From Toxonevra muliebris (Eukaryota > Arthropoda > Insecta > Diptera > Pallopteridae), in NCBI GenBank assembly GCA_963691655.1, contig OY829330.1, positions 15,410,815 to 15,474,814 of the forward strand: a stretch of DNA of 64,000 bases, in the 5' to 3' direction. The notes beneath the pieces are model-generated. The model made no database searches, had not been told where the DNA came from, and saw only the letters and a program-made list of their open reading frames with translations. Both the position numbers and the translations under genes were made by a program. How positions within the stretch are numbered: position 1 is the stretch's first letter; every line of letters begins with the position of its first letter. This document shows positions 34,206-45,404 of the stretch, piece after piece.

Positions 34206-34500
34206 GTGATCAACTCCACTTTCTATTTGTTCCATGTGTTTGTGCTAAACCACTTGATTAATACATAACTTTGAATACAATAAAAAACTAATAATAGGTA
34301 ATATGGTAAAACAATTTATGGAAAATGAAAAAAAAAATATTTTTTTCATCGAAATTGCACTTTCTACAAAGTATTTAGTATAAGAAAAAGGTTAATATAT
34401 TCATTCATTCAAACATTTATACATTCTTTTACAATGCATTTCAATTTGACCTTCAATTAAACTCTTTAGACTTACCAATAAATGGGTAGTGGTAGTGGGG

Positions 34501-34848
34501 AATAATTTCCCCTAGTTTAGTGGTAGTTGGTTTCGATTTCCACTACCACTAAACGTTTAGTGATAGTGAGATTTTATTTCCACTACCACCAAAGGTTTAG
34601 TGGTAGTTAATTTTTATTTCCACTACCACTAAATGTTTAGTGGTAGTTGAATTTTATTTCCACTACCACTAAATGTTTAGTGGTAGTTGATTTTTATTTC
34701 CACTAGCACTAAACGTTTAGTCGTAGTTGATTTTTATTTTCACTACCACTAAACGTTTAGTGGTAATTGATTTTTATTTTCACTACCACTAAAGGTTTAG
34801 TGGTAATTGATTTTTATTTCCACTACCACTAAAGGTTTAGTCGTACGA
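34501..34848. repeat. Exact 40-base minisatellite made of palindromes
   Basis: Units start with CACTACCACT at 34541, 34581, 34621, 34661, 34701, 34741, 34781 and 34821, an exact 40-base step. A degenerate unit precedes them. Each unit holds CTACCACTAAA, a central dinucleotide, and its inverse TTTAGTGGTAG, so every unit can fold on itself. The central bases vary as CG, GG, TG, TG, CG, CG, GG, GG. The spacer TTGATTTTTATTTC is constant. Confidence 0.9.
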
Positions 34849-35103
34849 CGCATAAAGACAACAATAACAAACAGCAATTTGGAAAACACAGACACGCTTT
34901 GCAATTGACAGGCAGAAAGCTTGTAAATACGAAGTCAAGAACTGTGACTAACATCTCGCCTTCCTAATCTTTCATTTAAATTTATTACAATTATTTACTT
35001 AGTTTGTCTTTGCCTGTCAGTTGGACTTCAACGCTCGTATTCTAACATAAAAAAAAATTTCATACGAATTACTAGTTATAATAATAAATAATCTATTTAT
35101 ATA

Positions 35104-35229
35104 GGTAATGGAGTAACTTTCGACAGACTTAAATTTCTGACAGTGGATGACATTAAGGAACTATTTCCATCTATTGGCTTTAGAGTAGTGTTTCGTGAAA
35201 ATTGCTTTTATGGAAGAACAAAAATTTAA
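35104..35229 (+). pseudogene. Exon with SAM-like motif, partial gene
   Basis: An acceptor-like TTTATATAG opens a frame reading LKFLTVDDIKELFPSIGFRV and closing at TAA. The pattern L-T-x-D-D-I-x-E-L-F-P-x-I-G-x-R resembles the second half of SAM-type domains in uncharacterised insect proteins. This is recognition by eye and not a verified match. Possible further exons lie at 36338 and 36640. Confidence 0.4.
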
Positions 35230-35234
35230 GTTTT

Positions 35235-35635
35235 ATTTTATTTATTTATTTATTACATACTGTAACTAATAATTAAAATTAAAATCTCTTCAGCTTATTA
35301 CTGTTTTACTTATATACTGATTATAATTATTTTATTATGAAGGAACTGCAGTAGATATTATGTGTTGAACATTAACCGTGGTGGAGTTGCAGTAGGGATA
35401 TAGTTTGGAAGCACTATTATCAATTGAGTGTCGGTGAGTAAGCTTTATATGACCTAGTTAAATTCTTTCTAATTTAACCAGATCGAGCTTGGGTAGTAGA
35501 GGTACGTGGTTGATTTTAAGGAAATGGTTTAGGGATAGTTTTTGAGTATTTATAGTATAATACCGTGTAGAAGATTTTAGCCATGATGTTGTTTTTTAGT
35601 GAAGTTTATTTTTAGAATCGTCCAAGGGGCGTTTC
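35235..35635 (-). pseudogene. 3' end of a non-LTR retrotransposon (RNase H/zinc-tail region)
   Basis: On the minus strand the frame reads INHVPLLPKLDLVKLERI, a stop, LGHIKLTHRHS and later LYPYCNSTTVNVQHII. R-x-G-H-x-x-L-T-H followed by C-x-C...H is the hallmark of the extreme C-terminus of I/R1-type LINE polyproteins. A T-rich tract (ATTTTATTTATTTATTTATT) at 35230-35250 is the likely poly(A)-side end. The copy is 5'-truncated. Confidence 0.65.
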
Positions 35636-35639
35636 AGAA

Positions 35640-35840
35640 TCCGCCACGTTTCTTCATCAATGATAGTTCTTAGTCTTTCAACATCCTATATAAGCTACTA
35701 ATATTTGAAATCGTAAACCAGAATTACAGGTTTTGATTTCAAATATTTTCACTGAATAGAGATGTGGAAAGAAACCCGTTCTATAAACTTATTTGTTGTT
35801 GTGTTTTCTCAATGTAATTAGTCTACATTGTTCGTTGTTT
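35640..35840 (-). repeat. Interspersed repeat family R1, inverted copy C
   Basis: GTTCTTAGTCTTTCAACATC, TATATAAGCTACTAATATTT and TTTCACTGAATAGAGAT are the inverse of 2740-2935. It abuts the LINE tail at 35235-35635. Confidence 0.7.
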
Positions 35841-36337
35841 TGGCCATTTTAATATATAATTTGTAAAATTATACACAAAACAAATACCTTAAAATTGGTT
35901 TAGTTTGCTGTAAGGTTCGGTAGTCTGGTAGTCTATATTCGATCATTGAATTCGCAGCCTAAAGGACTCAGTACGCTATGGCAAAGTTCCAACATGCTAC
36001 CTATGAGTTCACTGCTCAGAATTTCAATCGAACCAAAGTTACAAATGTAACTGGTAGACATACGATAGCGGATAACTAATTAATTTAAGGAATATTGTAA
36101 ACTATGTTCAGTTTATATTTTTTGTGTGTAATTTTTCATGTTTTTTTCTTTAAACATTTATTTCAAATTCAATTATTAAAAGAATATTTTAATAAATTTT
36201 TGGATTCAGTATTGAAATTAGGTTTAAAAAGAGTTGAAAACATAGAAGTTTTCTTCTTTTTACTGAGAAACAAACAATTAAAAAATTCAAAAACTGTCTG
36301 TATTTTTTCTAATTATTAATATATTCATTATTAGTAC

Positions 36338-36511
36338 GATACTGATGACCAGACTATTTCCATGAACTCCACTATTGAAAGCTGGTTGGAGAAAGATGCT
36401 GACAATTGCGATGGGATCAACAATACTTCTCTAATCACACAAAATACCCTACAAGATAATGTCAGTGCATGCTTATACACTGAATCATTTTACGAAGAAG
36501 AGATCTACTAG
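36338..36511 (+). pseudogene. Putative downstream exon of the SAM-like gene
   Basis: ATTATTAG/TACGATACTGATGACC opens a frame DTDDQTISMNSTIESWLEKD that stays coding-like to a TAG at about 36509. A further segment at about 36640-36790 reads QWADFQIKIFAYFEENIKNK. Composition is acidic and serine/asparagine-rich. I do not recognise a domain, and the link to 35104-35229 is inferred only from order and strand. Confidence 0.3.
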
Positions 36512-36799
36512 AGGTAAAAAACAACACTGATTTTCTACAAAAGTAACCAACATTCACACAATCATTTGGATACAAGTTGGTAAGTTAATTGCATATTTTA
36601 ATCATTTGCTATAATTAAGTTCATAGACAACTAATTTTCTGACATTTCCGGATACAATACGATTTCTACGTACTATATCCTGGAAAAAAGGATAATTTGG
36701 CAGTGGGCAGATTTTCAGATCAAAATTTTTGCCTACTTTGAGGAAAATATCAAAAACAAAAAATCACGAGAAGCACATTTCAAATACAGGTCGGTAATG

Positions 36800-37854
36800 T
36801 TACTACTAAACTTAAACTAACTAATAAATAATTAAACTTACCAAAAGAAAACTTAAAATATGATCATAAAAATATAAAAAAGATGCAAGATTGAATTTAG
36901 GTATTTACTAATTTAAAAAGTATGATTATATATTTTTGTTATCTTATAAAGAAAACATTATTTGATCTCCTCATCTAACTTAGTGTGCATATGTACACAT
37001 ATTAGTTCATTAAATTTATTTTGTAAGCTAAGACTTAAAATATTAATTTCAAAGTAAAACCAAAATGGTTATTTTACTTTAATTATTGCATATAAAATGA
37101 TAAATCATATGTTAAATACATAAAAGAAAAAATTAAATTTTTAATTATATTTCGATTTGTATTATTTATTTATATTTCTTTACTTATATATTAACTTATG
37201 TATAAATAAAGCAATCATTTATTAAATAAAATTTTAATGGTGTTTTTACTTCAGAAAAATAGGTAAATTTAGGAAAAATAATTCTTAAATTAAGAACAAT
37301 CGAATTTAATTTCAAGTGAATTCGAGCTAAAAATTTTTAAGGATTTGCTAATTTCAAAGTTTTTCAATCTTAACATTTTCAAGCAAATTCATGCTTATTT
37401 TTAGACAAATTATTCTTAATTTTTTAAACATGCATCATCTTAATTTCACTCTAATCGAGTTTAATTTGTGCTACGATAGTTTAAACAATTTCGTGCTTAA
37501 TTCAAGCAGAATGAAGTTTATTTTCAGACCATTTTTTTTCTTAAAAATATTGAGTACTTTCGAGCTAAAAATGAGAATATTCGGTATTGATGCCAAATCA
37601 ACTTCGTTCGAAGTTGTATTAAGCTCAGTGTGGCAAAATGAAAAATATTCAATTCAAACCAAATTCAGTTTTGTTTGTTTACAGTAGTAGAAGTGAAAAT
37701 CGGCAACTCCGCGCTAAAATACAAATTTGCTGAAATTTGAACAAAAATTAAAAATGTAAATATCGAATTGTGTGTGTTGTGATGGGATTTTAGTGGGTAA
37801 GTTTATTAATTTGAAGTCTTACATTGTTGACCTCTGAGAGAAAGTTGTTTGCGT
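36800..37854. other. Very AT-rich spacer
   Basis: No domain is visible. The 98-codon plus frame at 37391 looks like chance translation. Confidence 0.45.
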
Positions 37855-39119
37855 TCTTTAACTATTTCTCCCCTTACAAAAAAAAAATAATAACTGTGGC
37901 TAGGGGGGAATAGGTTAGGTTGGAGTGGCTGTCGAGAGACACACTTAGACCTGAACGGCCCATTGTGATACCACATAGTTGGACCTACAGTTTAACGCCG
38001 ATTCCGAACGGCGGTGTGGCAATTTTTTGTATCGGCTTGGTGGTTTTGCCATTACCAACCAATGTGTGTACTTGTACACTATCTTATAATTCTCATACAC
38101 TTCATATTGATAGTGAATATAAGAAAGTAATGAAAATTAACCACCAGACGAAGACGGGAATCGAACCCGAACCTCCCAGATGAAAGTCTAGTGCACTATC
38201 CACTAGGCTATCGAGGTCGTCCATAGAGGGGAATAACGGCACCGACAATTATATTATATAAATTCTTATAACAATTGCGAAATTGAAAAATTAATTTTAT
38301 TTTATTATTAAAAATAATAATAAAAGCATTATTAGTTTTCTTTAACAATATCGTTTTAGAAAAAAATTAAGTTTTCTGACATGGGGTCATTTTCACCATC
38401 TTTTTTTTTGGCAAAAAGTAACCAAATGAAAAATGTTACCATAAAAATACACATCCAGCTTACGACAGATCCTTATAAAACAATCAAAGTTTCATTTTTA
38501 GAAGCACCTTAACATACATGTAACACTAATTTTGTATGATGTTCATTGTACAGATACGTTTCGCCTCAAATGTTGATACTTTTAAAAATATGCCAACACT
38601 GCTAGGAAATAGCTGCTTCAAATGCAATATTTATGAAAAACATAAATAAATGAAAATGGTCCAACCCCCCAAAAAATTACAATAATATTTTTATTCCAAG
38701 AAAACGTCAACCTTTCATTTAACCCTAGACACTAATGTTAGTCGATTCGGCTAACATCATTTATATTTTGTAGCACAGTGTTTCTCTCAGTTTCTTTTCA
38801 AACTGAATTTTTAAAATGAAAATATTAACAAAACGGCAAAAAATTAATAGTATATATAAAACATTTATTGACGATTGTTGTCTAATAACCGAAAATATGT
38901 TCAGTGTTAAATACATATTAGTCAATTCGGCTAGTGTTTACGCGTATATAAAAAAATAAAATTAAATTGATAATAAAATTAAATTAATTTTTCAATTCTT
39001 TAATGTATCCATACATCACTTGCGCAATTGTTATAAGAATTTATATAATATAATTGTCGGTGCCGTTATTCCTCCCTAGACACAGATATTATTTTTTTAA
39101 GGGGAGAAATAGTCAAAGA
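37855..39119. mobile_element. Inverted-repeat element with long bipartite ends
   Basis: The outer part TCTTTAACTATTTCTCCCC at the left and its inverse GGGGAGAAATAGTCAAAGA at the right, then a second shared block (GGCACCGACAATTATATTAT and onward, 38237-38300 versus 38990-39062), form terminal repeats of more than 100 bases. The left repeat is interrupted by a SINE (37913-38227). No transposase was found in the about 0.95-kb core. Confidence 0.75.
37913..38227 (-). mobile_element. tRNA-derived SINE inserted in the terminal repeat of a MITE
   Basis: Flanked by perfect 8-base copies GGGGAATA (37905-37912 and 38228-38235). The minus-strand 5' head (about 38222-38148) is tRNA-like: box A TAGCCTAGTGGATAGTGC, an anticodon arm CTAGA-CTTTCAT-TCTGG after a one-base allowance, with anticodon TTC, and box B GGTTCGATTCCC. 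This points to a tRNA-Glu ancestor. The tail ends CCAACCTAACC. Acceptor ends no longer pair, so it is not a working tRNA gene. Confidence 0.8.
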
Positions 39120-39628
39120 CACATTCCTGAAGAAATAAGCTCTAAGTTATATATTTCGATCTATTTTGTTAGCAATTTTTTTTTTCGGTGGTGTCGTTTT
39201 TGACACCGAAGTACAGACGAAAGGTTGATGAACAAAAATCCCAGAAAGTTAACAAATGTTGTTCTTACTGGTACATACAAATTTTGATTTTACTTTAATT
39301 ACTTATTTTCACTCACAGAATAATTAGTTAATTTCTTATTTTAGAACAATACTGGTTAGAAATATTCTAAAATATAAGAGATGTATATTACATCATACTA
39401 TGATCATATACTGAAATAAAATTGTAGGTGCATAATAATCAAATATTGCTCATCATTTTTGTGTTCCGCAATATTATTTTCAATAGAAAAATGTTTCCTA
39501 CATTCCGCACTTACAAGTGTATATACGATCATGCAAAATGCTATTGCGTTCACAAACAGAAAAGACAAAACTATAAACTAAAAGACAAAACTAAAAATAT
39601 AAAATCATTTATATCAAGGCGAATTTAA

Positions 39629-39928
39629 CATGGTGGTAGCAGCATTACAACAAGTACAACGTAACAATAACAACACGCTACTTTGTTGTTGCTAAAAGTC
39701 GTAATTGTCAAAAGCACAAGAACAAATGCATGGAAAACAAAAAAAAACAATGATTTTGACAGTTAAGATTATCTTCATATAAAAATGGTGGTAGCAGCAT
39801 TACAACAAGTACAACGTAACAATAACAACTAAAAATCGTAATTATCAAAAGCACAAGAACAAATGCATGGAAAACAAAAAAAAAAAAAAAACAAGGGATT
39901 TGACAGTTAAGATTATCTTCATGTAAAA
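39629..39928 (+). repeat. Direct tandem duplication of about 150 bases
   Basis: GGTGGTAGCAGCATTACAAC begins both copies (39633 and 39787), and both end in TTTGACAGTTAAGATTATCT. Copy 2 lacks about 15 bases (GCTACTTTGTTGTTG region) and has a longer A run. High identity suggests a recent event. Confidence 0.85.
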
Positions 39929-39929
39929 A

Positions 39930-42255
39930 AAATTAGAGAAGAAGAGGACAGAGTTGACGCTGCTATCACCTGTTATAATTTCGCCATGATTTATATATTC
40001 CTACACACACATACACATACTGAAATGAAGCAACATACCAATTCAACTAACGCACTGCTGCGCGCATAATCCACCAACGTGCATACACTCCACCAGCCTA
40101 ATGGTCCATACACATTGACGACAGCAGCTACACGAACACACAACTATGAATTTCTGTCAGCTACAACTGTCGCCTTGTAGTCAGATACTAAACAGAATGG
40201 AAGCGGCACCATCTGTAACAAATACAGCCAAAACAACAAAAGCAAACTCTCTTCTCTCTCTGTCGCTTGTCAAATAAGAAATAGATTTAAAATTGGCTAC
40301 AGCCACAATTGTGGTCGGTGGTCGTGTCGTCGCCAAAATAATCGTCTCCATAAGAACATGTTGTTTTTATCATTTGACAGATGGTCCATAAAGGCTCTGG
40401 CACATAGAGTCCGTTTTGTACTGACAACTAATATAAAATATATGGAATCGTATGTGGTGTGGTCCATACACAACGTTGAAGTAACGCAAAAAGTTGAGCA
40501 ACTCTTAACTTTGCCATACGTTGAGAGAGAGTTGTGAGTGTGGCAGCTAGCAGATGATTAATTTTGTGCATGATGTGCAGCGGTGCCATATTGACAGATT
40601 TATCTGTAAATTACAGTTTTTTCGGTCGGCATGCAGTTTATTCTCAAATTTTACAGTTTTTGCAATAATATGCAGAATAGACTTAAATATGTTTTGGTTA
40701 TCATAAAAATGTAATTGTATTTCTTGGTAGCACCTGCAGGTAGCGAATGTGGAAAGAATATTTCCCCAAATTAATACTAACAAAACTAAAATTCGAAAAT
40801 TAGCTGAAAAGAATAAAAGACTGAGTTAAAAAATTATAAAATTTAATAAATTTTGTGGCATCAAGAGAAATTTACAAGAAATTTGATGAAACCATTTTAA
40901 GAGCTTTTAAAATTGTTGTATTGATTACTGGTGAACTACGACTACTCAAACAATCGAAAGATCTTATGCTCTGAAATTTAACTATTTCAGAGCATTTTTG
41001 CGAGTAGAATCTGACACCAGTTAAACGCTTTTTTTTTAAACTAAAACAGTCTGATGACTGATTGTTGTTGTCGTTATGATAAATAACGCAAATCAAATAA
41101 CTTAATTTAAAAAAACTCACATGCGCAACTTAGTGCACTCGTTGGAAGTGAAACTTCGTGACTGAGAATATGTAAGTGCAATAACAGCAGTCTGAGAGAG
41201 ATAATTGTATGTATACACATGGCATTTAAATAGTTAATATGAGGCGGTACATATCGAAAGTGCCAAGGCCATAGACGAAAATTTTCCAGATTTTTAATGC
41301 AATACACACTGACCGTACAAATAAAATAAGCAAAAGAAATGAGCCTAATTAATGTTAATTAAATTAAAAAACCTATTTAATTTAACTATTGTTTCAAAAG
41401 TGACTAAGTCCCATCGTAAGTGTAAATCAAAATTGCTTAAGTCCCTTTCAGCCAATCGTATTCTTTCCTTGTTCTGCTACTGCAATGTAATAAATTTAAA
41501 TTTTTGGCTTTGCACATGGCCGCATTCATACAGATGCTTTATGTTTTCTTGTGCTTAAGCCCAGATGATTTTTTTTTTTCAAAACTAATTAGGTCCATAT
41601 GGTATTTATCAAAAGTGCTTAAGTCCAACGTAAAACTGGTTTATTTTGGATTTGGCTTACTTTATCATTGTTTCTTTCTTCGCAAAATGTCTCCAAAAAT
41701 AGTTTTCTAAATACTTTTACCCATGTTACAAGTATTTAGAGGTAGAAGCTTTTTTTCAAAAAGTAGCCATTTTGAACATTTTAGACGTGCATTTTTTTAA
41801 ATAAATAGAAAAGAGTGAGTTAATAGAAGATTATTAATACTACTTTTATTACTTAGTACTAAATTATAAATTTAATTTATAATAAAAACCGCAAAAATAA
41901 TGTTATTAAAATTAGTTTTCTTTATTAGGAAATACCTTGAGCATGTTAAAAGTCAAAAAATAATATAAAAAGCAACATATATTTCTCCCTATGTTCATGC
42001 AATACTATACAAATTATTTTCTTATAAATTCTCACATAAAAATTTAACTATTAAAGTACAACTCTGTTGCAAAAAGAAGAATATTATCAAAACAAATGTT
42101 TTCCTAATTGTCAAAGTTCCTCTTACTTGTCAAAATGCATCTACCTTCTTAATTCTTCTGCCATGGTAGAGAGTGTGGATTTTCACGCACACCAGCTTGA
42201 TTGCTACCGAAATTTTGTTGAGATGGAATTAACACTGTTCTCTTTTTAATGAAAA
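39930..42255. other. Long stretch without recognised genes
   Basis: Short frames only. Between 41400 and 41630 the word GCTTAAGTCC or AAGTCC recurs (about 41408, 41438 and 41624, with GCTTAAGCCC at 41553). That may mark the subterminal part of an unrecognised transposon. Confidence 0.4.
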
Positions 42256-42261
42256 CGAAAA

Positions 42262-42614
42262 GGTAGATTCAAATATATTTATATTGCTTATGTTTTGCAT
42301 TGCGCTATAAAAGCAACAGATGACGTTGCTATTGATATATTCGTATTTATGTTTAGAATAGTGCTATCAACAGATGGCGTTGCTATAGAAAAACTACTTT
42401 AATAAAAGATAATAAATAGTTTTTGATGTACAACACTTACTTGTATTAAACAAGTTATAACGCGCTGTAAATTTTTTATCTTTTTGTAGCACTAAATATT
42501 TGCGAAAACGTTTTGCTTTTGATGTTATTTTCATTATAGTAGTAGATTCAAGTATATTTGAATTGTTTATGTTTTTCATAGTACTATGAAGTCAACAGAT
42601 GGCGTTATTATTGT
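42262..42614 (+). repeat. Three copies of a CAACAGATGGCGTT block
   Basis: CAACAGATGACGTTGCTATT (42314), CAACAGATGGCGTTGCTAT (42368) and CAACAGATGGCGTTATTATT (42593) are preceded by related sequence (GTAGATTCAAATATA, TTATGTTTT). They form a loose direct repeat of about 72 bases. No gene is attached. Confidence 0.65.
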
Positions 42615-43007
42615 ATCGACTCATCTCTTTCTCACTCATTGCAGATCTGTCATTTATGTTCTATTGTGAAAACAAATATTCTTTTTTGTACACAAATAAC
42701 GCACACACGTATTCTAAAAAATAATCACTTAAAAAATAGTTTTCAGTAAATTAATTCTTAATATACCAAACCAATTTAAGGGATTTTCAACATTTCTCAT
42801 TTCAGCAATTCTTTTGTTTTTCACTTCGCTATGTAATAACCCCAAATGGAAGCATTGTGGTTGTGGAATTGAATAGTTTCCGTCCACGTTCTTCTTCTTA
42901 TTTTTCTTTTTTCCGTCCCCACTTTTGGTTTCCTGTTCAGTTTACCCCTTAAAAACGCCGCCAAAGAAGTTTCACTTAAAAAAAATATTTTTTTAGTGAA
43001 AGTGTTA

Positions 43008-43266
43008 TACATTCTGTCAAATAAGTACTCGGAAATTCTCATTTTAAATTTTCCCTCTGAGAATATTTCAAAAAAATTAACGCAACGCACACAAAAGGTT
43101 GACTTGTTCTTAATGATGCCGTAACCAAACTAAATGACACAGCAATAAAAATTCACAGAATAGTGGTTGACAGTTGTGCCAACCTGGGAAAAATTTTTTT
43201 TTGAAATATTCTCAGAGGGAAAATTTAAAATGAGAATTTCCGGGTACTTATTTGACAGAATGTAAG
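43008..43266. mobile_element. Short hairpin MITE with about 62-base arms
   Basis: Bases 43012-43073 (ACATTCTGTCAAATAAGTAC onward, ending AGAATATTTC) are inverted almost perfectly at 43203-43264. A spacer of about 130 bases has no coding sequence. The antisense frame at 42821-43090 is incidental. Confidence 0.75.
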
Positions 43267-43529
43267 AACTGGTTTAATATTAATACAATATTTGTATGTT
43301 CGTTTGTTTTTTATTTCCGAATCATGCCTAATGAGCGAACTTTTTTTCCAAATTTTGCACCACTATTGTATTAGGTTTCCCAGAAGTTATAGGATTTAAA
43401 ATTTCTGCCCCGTTCAAGAAAGCATAGCGTCTCCCAAACATGCGGAAACTATTTTATTTGGACTTTTCAAACTTTTTCTAATGATTTCATGAAATAAAAA
43501 TGCGAAGACATTGTTATTACTATTTTCAT

Positions 43530-44094
43530 CATTTTACCTGATAGTTGACGAAAATAGGCCATTACAGAATTTCAAATTTAACATTTTCAATCGTTTTTAC
43601 ATTGCACCTCGTTGTGATTCTACATTTTGTAACAGAAATGAAATAAAAGCATTTGCCAAATACCATAGTAAGAAGATTTGTTGTTGTAATGAATGTAAAA
43701 AAGTGTACAAGGATGATAATTTATTTATAAGTTTATGAAATACATATAAAATATGAAAAGTTCCAACGTTTTAGCTAAATATATTTAACTAAAATATTTC
43801 AACATTTAACCTAAATATACTTATTTACATATATAAATAGTAATAACAATTTCTTCGCATTGTGATTTCATGAAATCAGTAGAAAAAAATTCAAAAGTAC
43901 TTATATGAAATATGCAAAACCGCAACCAAACGTTTACATATTTGTATATAAAGTATATATAAACACTGTAAATGATGAATGTTATTTGCCAAAAGAAATG
44001 TTAAGTATTTGTTTTATCAAACACGTCAAACTCATCCATTTTTGTCCGCTGGATGTGTTGACAACCGTCGCTGTCCCACCATCGGTATTGCACC
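43530..44094 (+). repeat. Partial copy of the foldback family
   Basis: Carries the spacer (ATTCTACATTTTGTAACAG at 43618) and the right arm (TTTACATATTTGTATATAAAG, GACAACCGTCGCT) of the element at 5620-6500, but no left arm. It breaks off exactly where the next element starts at 44095. Confidence 0.75.
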
Positions 44095-44690
44095 CAGTGA
44101 TGAAATTTCCAAATTTTAAACTGTACATAATTTACCAAAAAAGTTGTACCTAAGTGAGCGAGAAAGTACCTAAAAAATGGTTAATCATTTTTGTACGAAA
44201 TTTAATTTTCTTTTAAAAGTTAGCAATTAAAAAACAGTAAGCAAACTATGAAAACGATACTCGTTACATAACTATTGTAGTTCATTTTTTTGATTTATCC
44301 ATATATCATTTATATTCCATAAAATAAAAAAAATTACAGTAGCTTCTTTACATTTCATAAAATTTTTGCTAAATTTCATAAAAATTCTTATGACTTTGAC
44401 CCTCTTTTGGCACCAACAAACTTTATTCGATTTAGAGATTTTTTTTGCAATATTTTTCCCTTTATAAACAGCAATAACAGAACTGTCAGCTTTAAAGTTA
44501 AGCAATACAGTACAGGCAAATTAAAGTTAAGTATGTACTTAGTACAAAATATTTTTTTTTCTGTAATTAAGTTTTAAACTTATTTGGGCTAATAATAAAT
44601 TGTACCTAAAATGAGCTAATTGTACTTAATGTACTTTGTAGTTTGGAAAAGTCGGAAAAAGGTACAATTGTACCTACTTTTTCATCACTG
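44095..44690. mobile_element. Inverted-repeat element with CAGTGATGAAA ends (hAT-like)
   Basis: Left CAGTGATGAAATTTCC and right TTTTTCATCACTG are inverted over 11 bases. The ends resemble those of the hAT MITE at 63577 (CAGTGATGCCAACT). GTACCT or GTACTT words recur beneath both ends, as expected for transposase-binding sites. Flanking octamers (ATTGCACC and TGTCACTA) do not match, so insertion boundaries are uncertain. Confidence 0.5.
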
Positions 44691-44879
44691 TGTCACTATT
44701 TAATTTCGCGCCGCGAATTAAATAATTATTTAATTTTAATTCTATTAGGAGCGCAGCCTGCACTTCCTAACCTTTTTCTTTCTTTTCGCTGTTTATCTTT
44801 TTTTTCTGTCATTCTTCCTCTTCTTTTTGGCCGATATCCACATTCACAATAGTAAAAGAGTACCATTTAGTACTAGATT

Positions 44880-45404
44880 ATACTACTGGGATGGGGATAT
44901 GGAGACTTCTGTAAGAGAGCCCAGAGGTGTATTTGTTGTAAATTTGCGGAAAAACGGGAAAACTTTGGTTCTCTCGTTTGGTTGATTTTCTAGTGAGAAT
45001 TCAACGGTATGACTCCGCTATGCACTAATATAGGTGTATTGCCGCCAATTCTCATACAATTGGTTGGGTCGGGGACTTTGTCCAGGGTGTAATCATGTAC
45101 ACCCACACATATATGGGTATGATGATTTCCCGTTTAGAGACCAGTTTCTTGGAGAAACTGCAATGTGTCCTGCTGACATAGCCGACGAAAAGATAATGTA
45201 TGTGGCTGAATATAAGAGGTACATATTTTTGCACCGTACTTATATTCAGTTCTGTGAGAGCTTTCGGGAGCGATTGACAAAATTTTTCTTTGTGCGATTT
45301 TTTTCATTGCGATTCTTTTTCAGTGCGAATATTTAGTGCGATTTATTTTAACTTAGATATATTTTTTTTAATCTTGTGCGTTGCGAAATTTAATTTTTGT
45401 GTGC
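44880..45404. other. Unassigned sequence upstream of the hairpin cluster
   Basis: A 100-codon plus frame (45034-45336) has a cysteine/histidine-containing start (CPGCNHVHPHIYGYDDF), but I cannot assign it. Short GTGCGAT words recur at 45290-45345. Confidence 0.35.

Noticed and set aside
34501..34848. Regularly spaced palindromic repeat resembling a CRISPR array
   Set aside because: The spacers are identical from unit to unit and no cas gene is present; the setting is a fly genome. It is a minisatellite.
37391..37687. 98-codon plus frame
   Set aside because: Low-complexity Phe/Leu/Asn-rich, with no conserved motif or splice context.
37913..37935. Telomere-like GGTTAGG repeat
   Set aside because: Only one and a half units, explained as the tail of the SINE on the minus strand.
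38148..38222. Functional tRNA-Glu gene on the minus strand
   Set aside because: The anticodon and T arms fold, but the acceptor ends do not pair, and the sequence is part of a SINE with target duplications.
45034..45336. 100-codon plus frame with Cys/His start
   Set aside because: The CPGCNHVH beginning is suggestive, but the rest becomes Phe/Arg-rich repeat translation; not supported as a gene.
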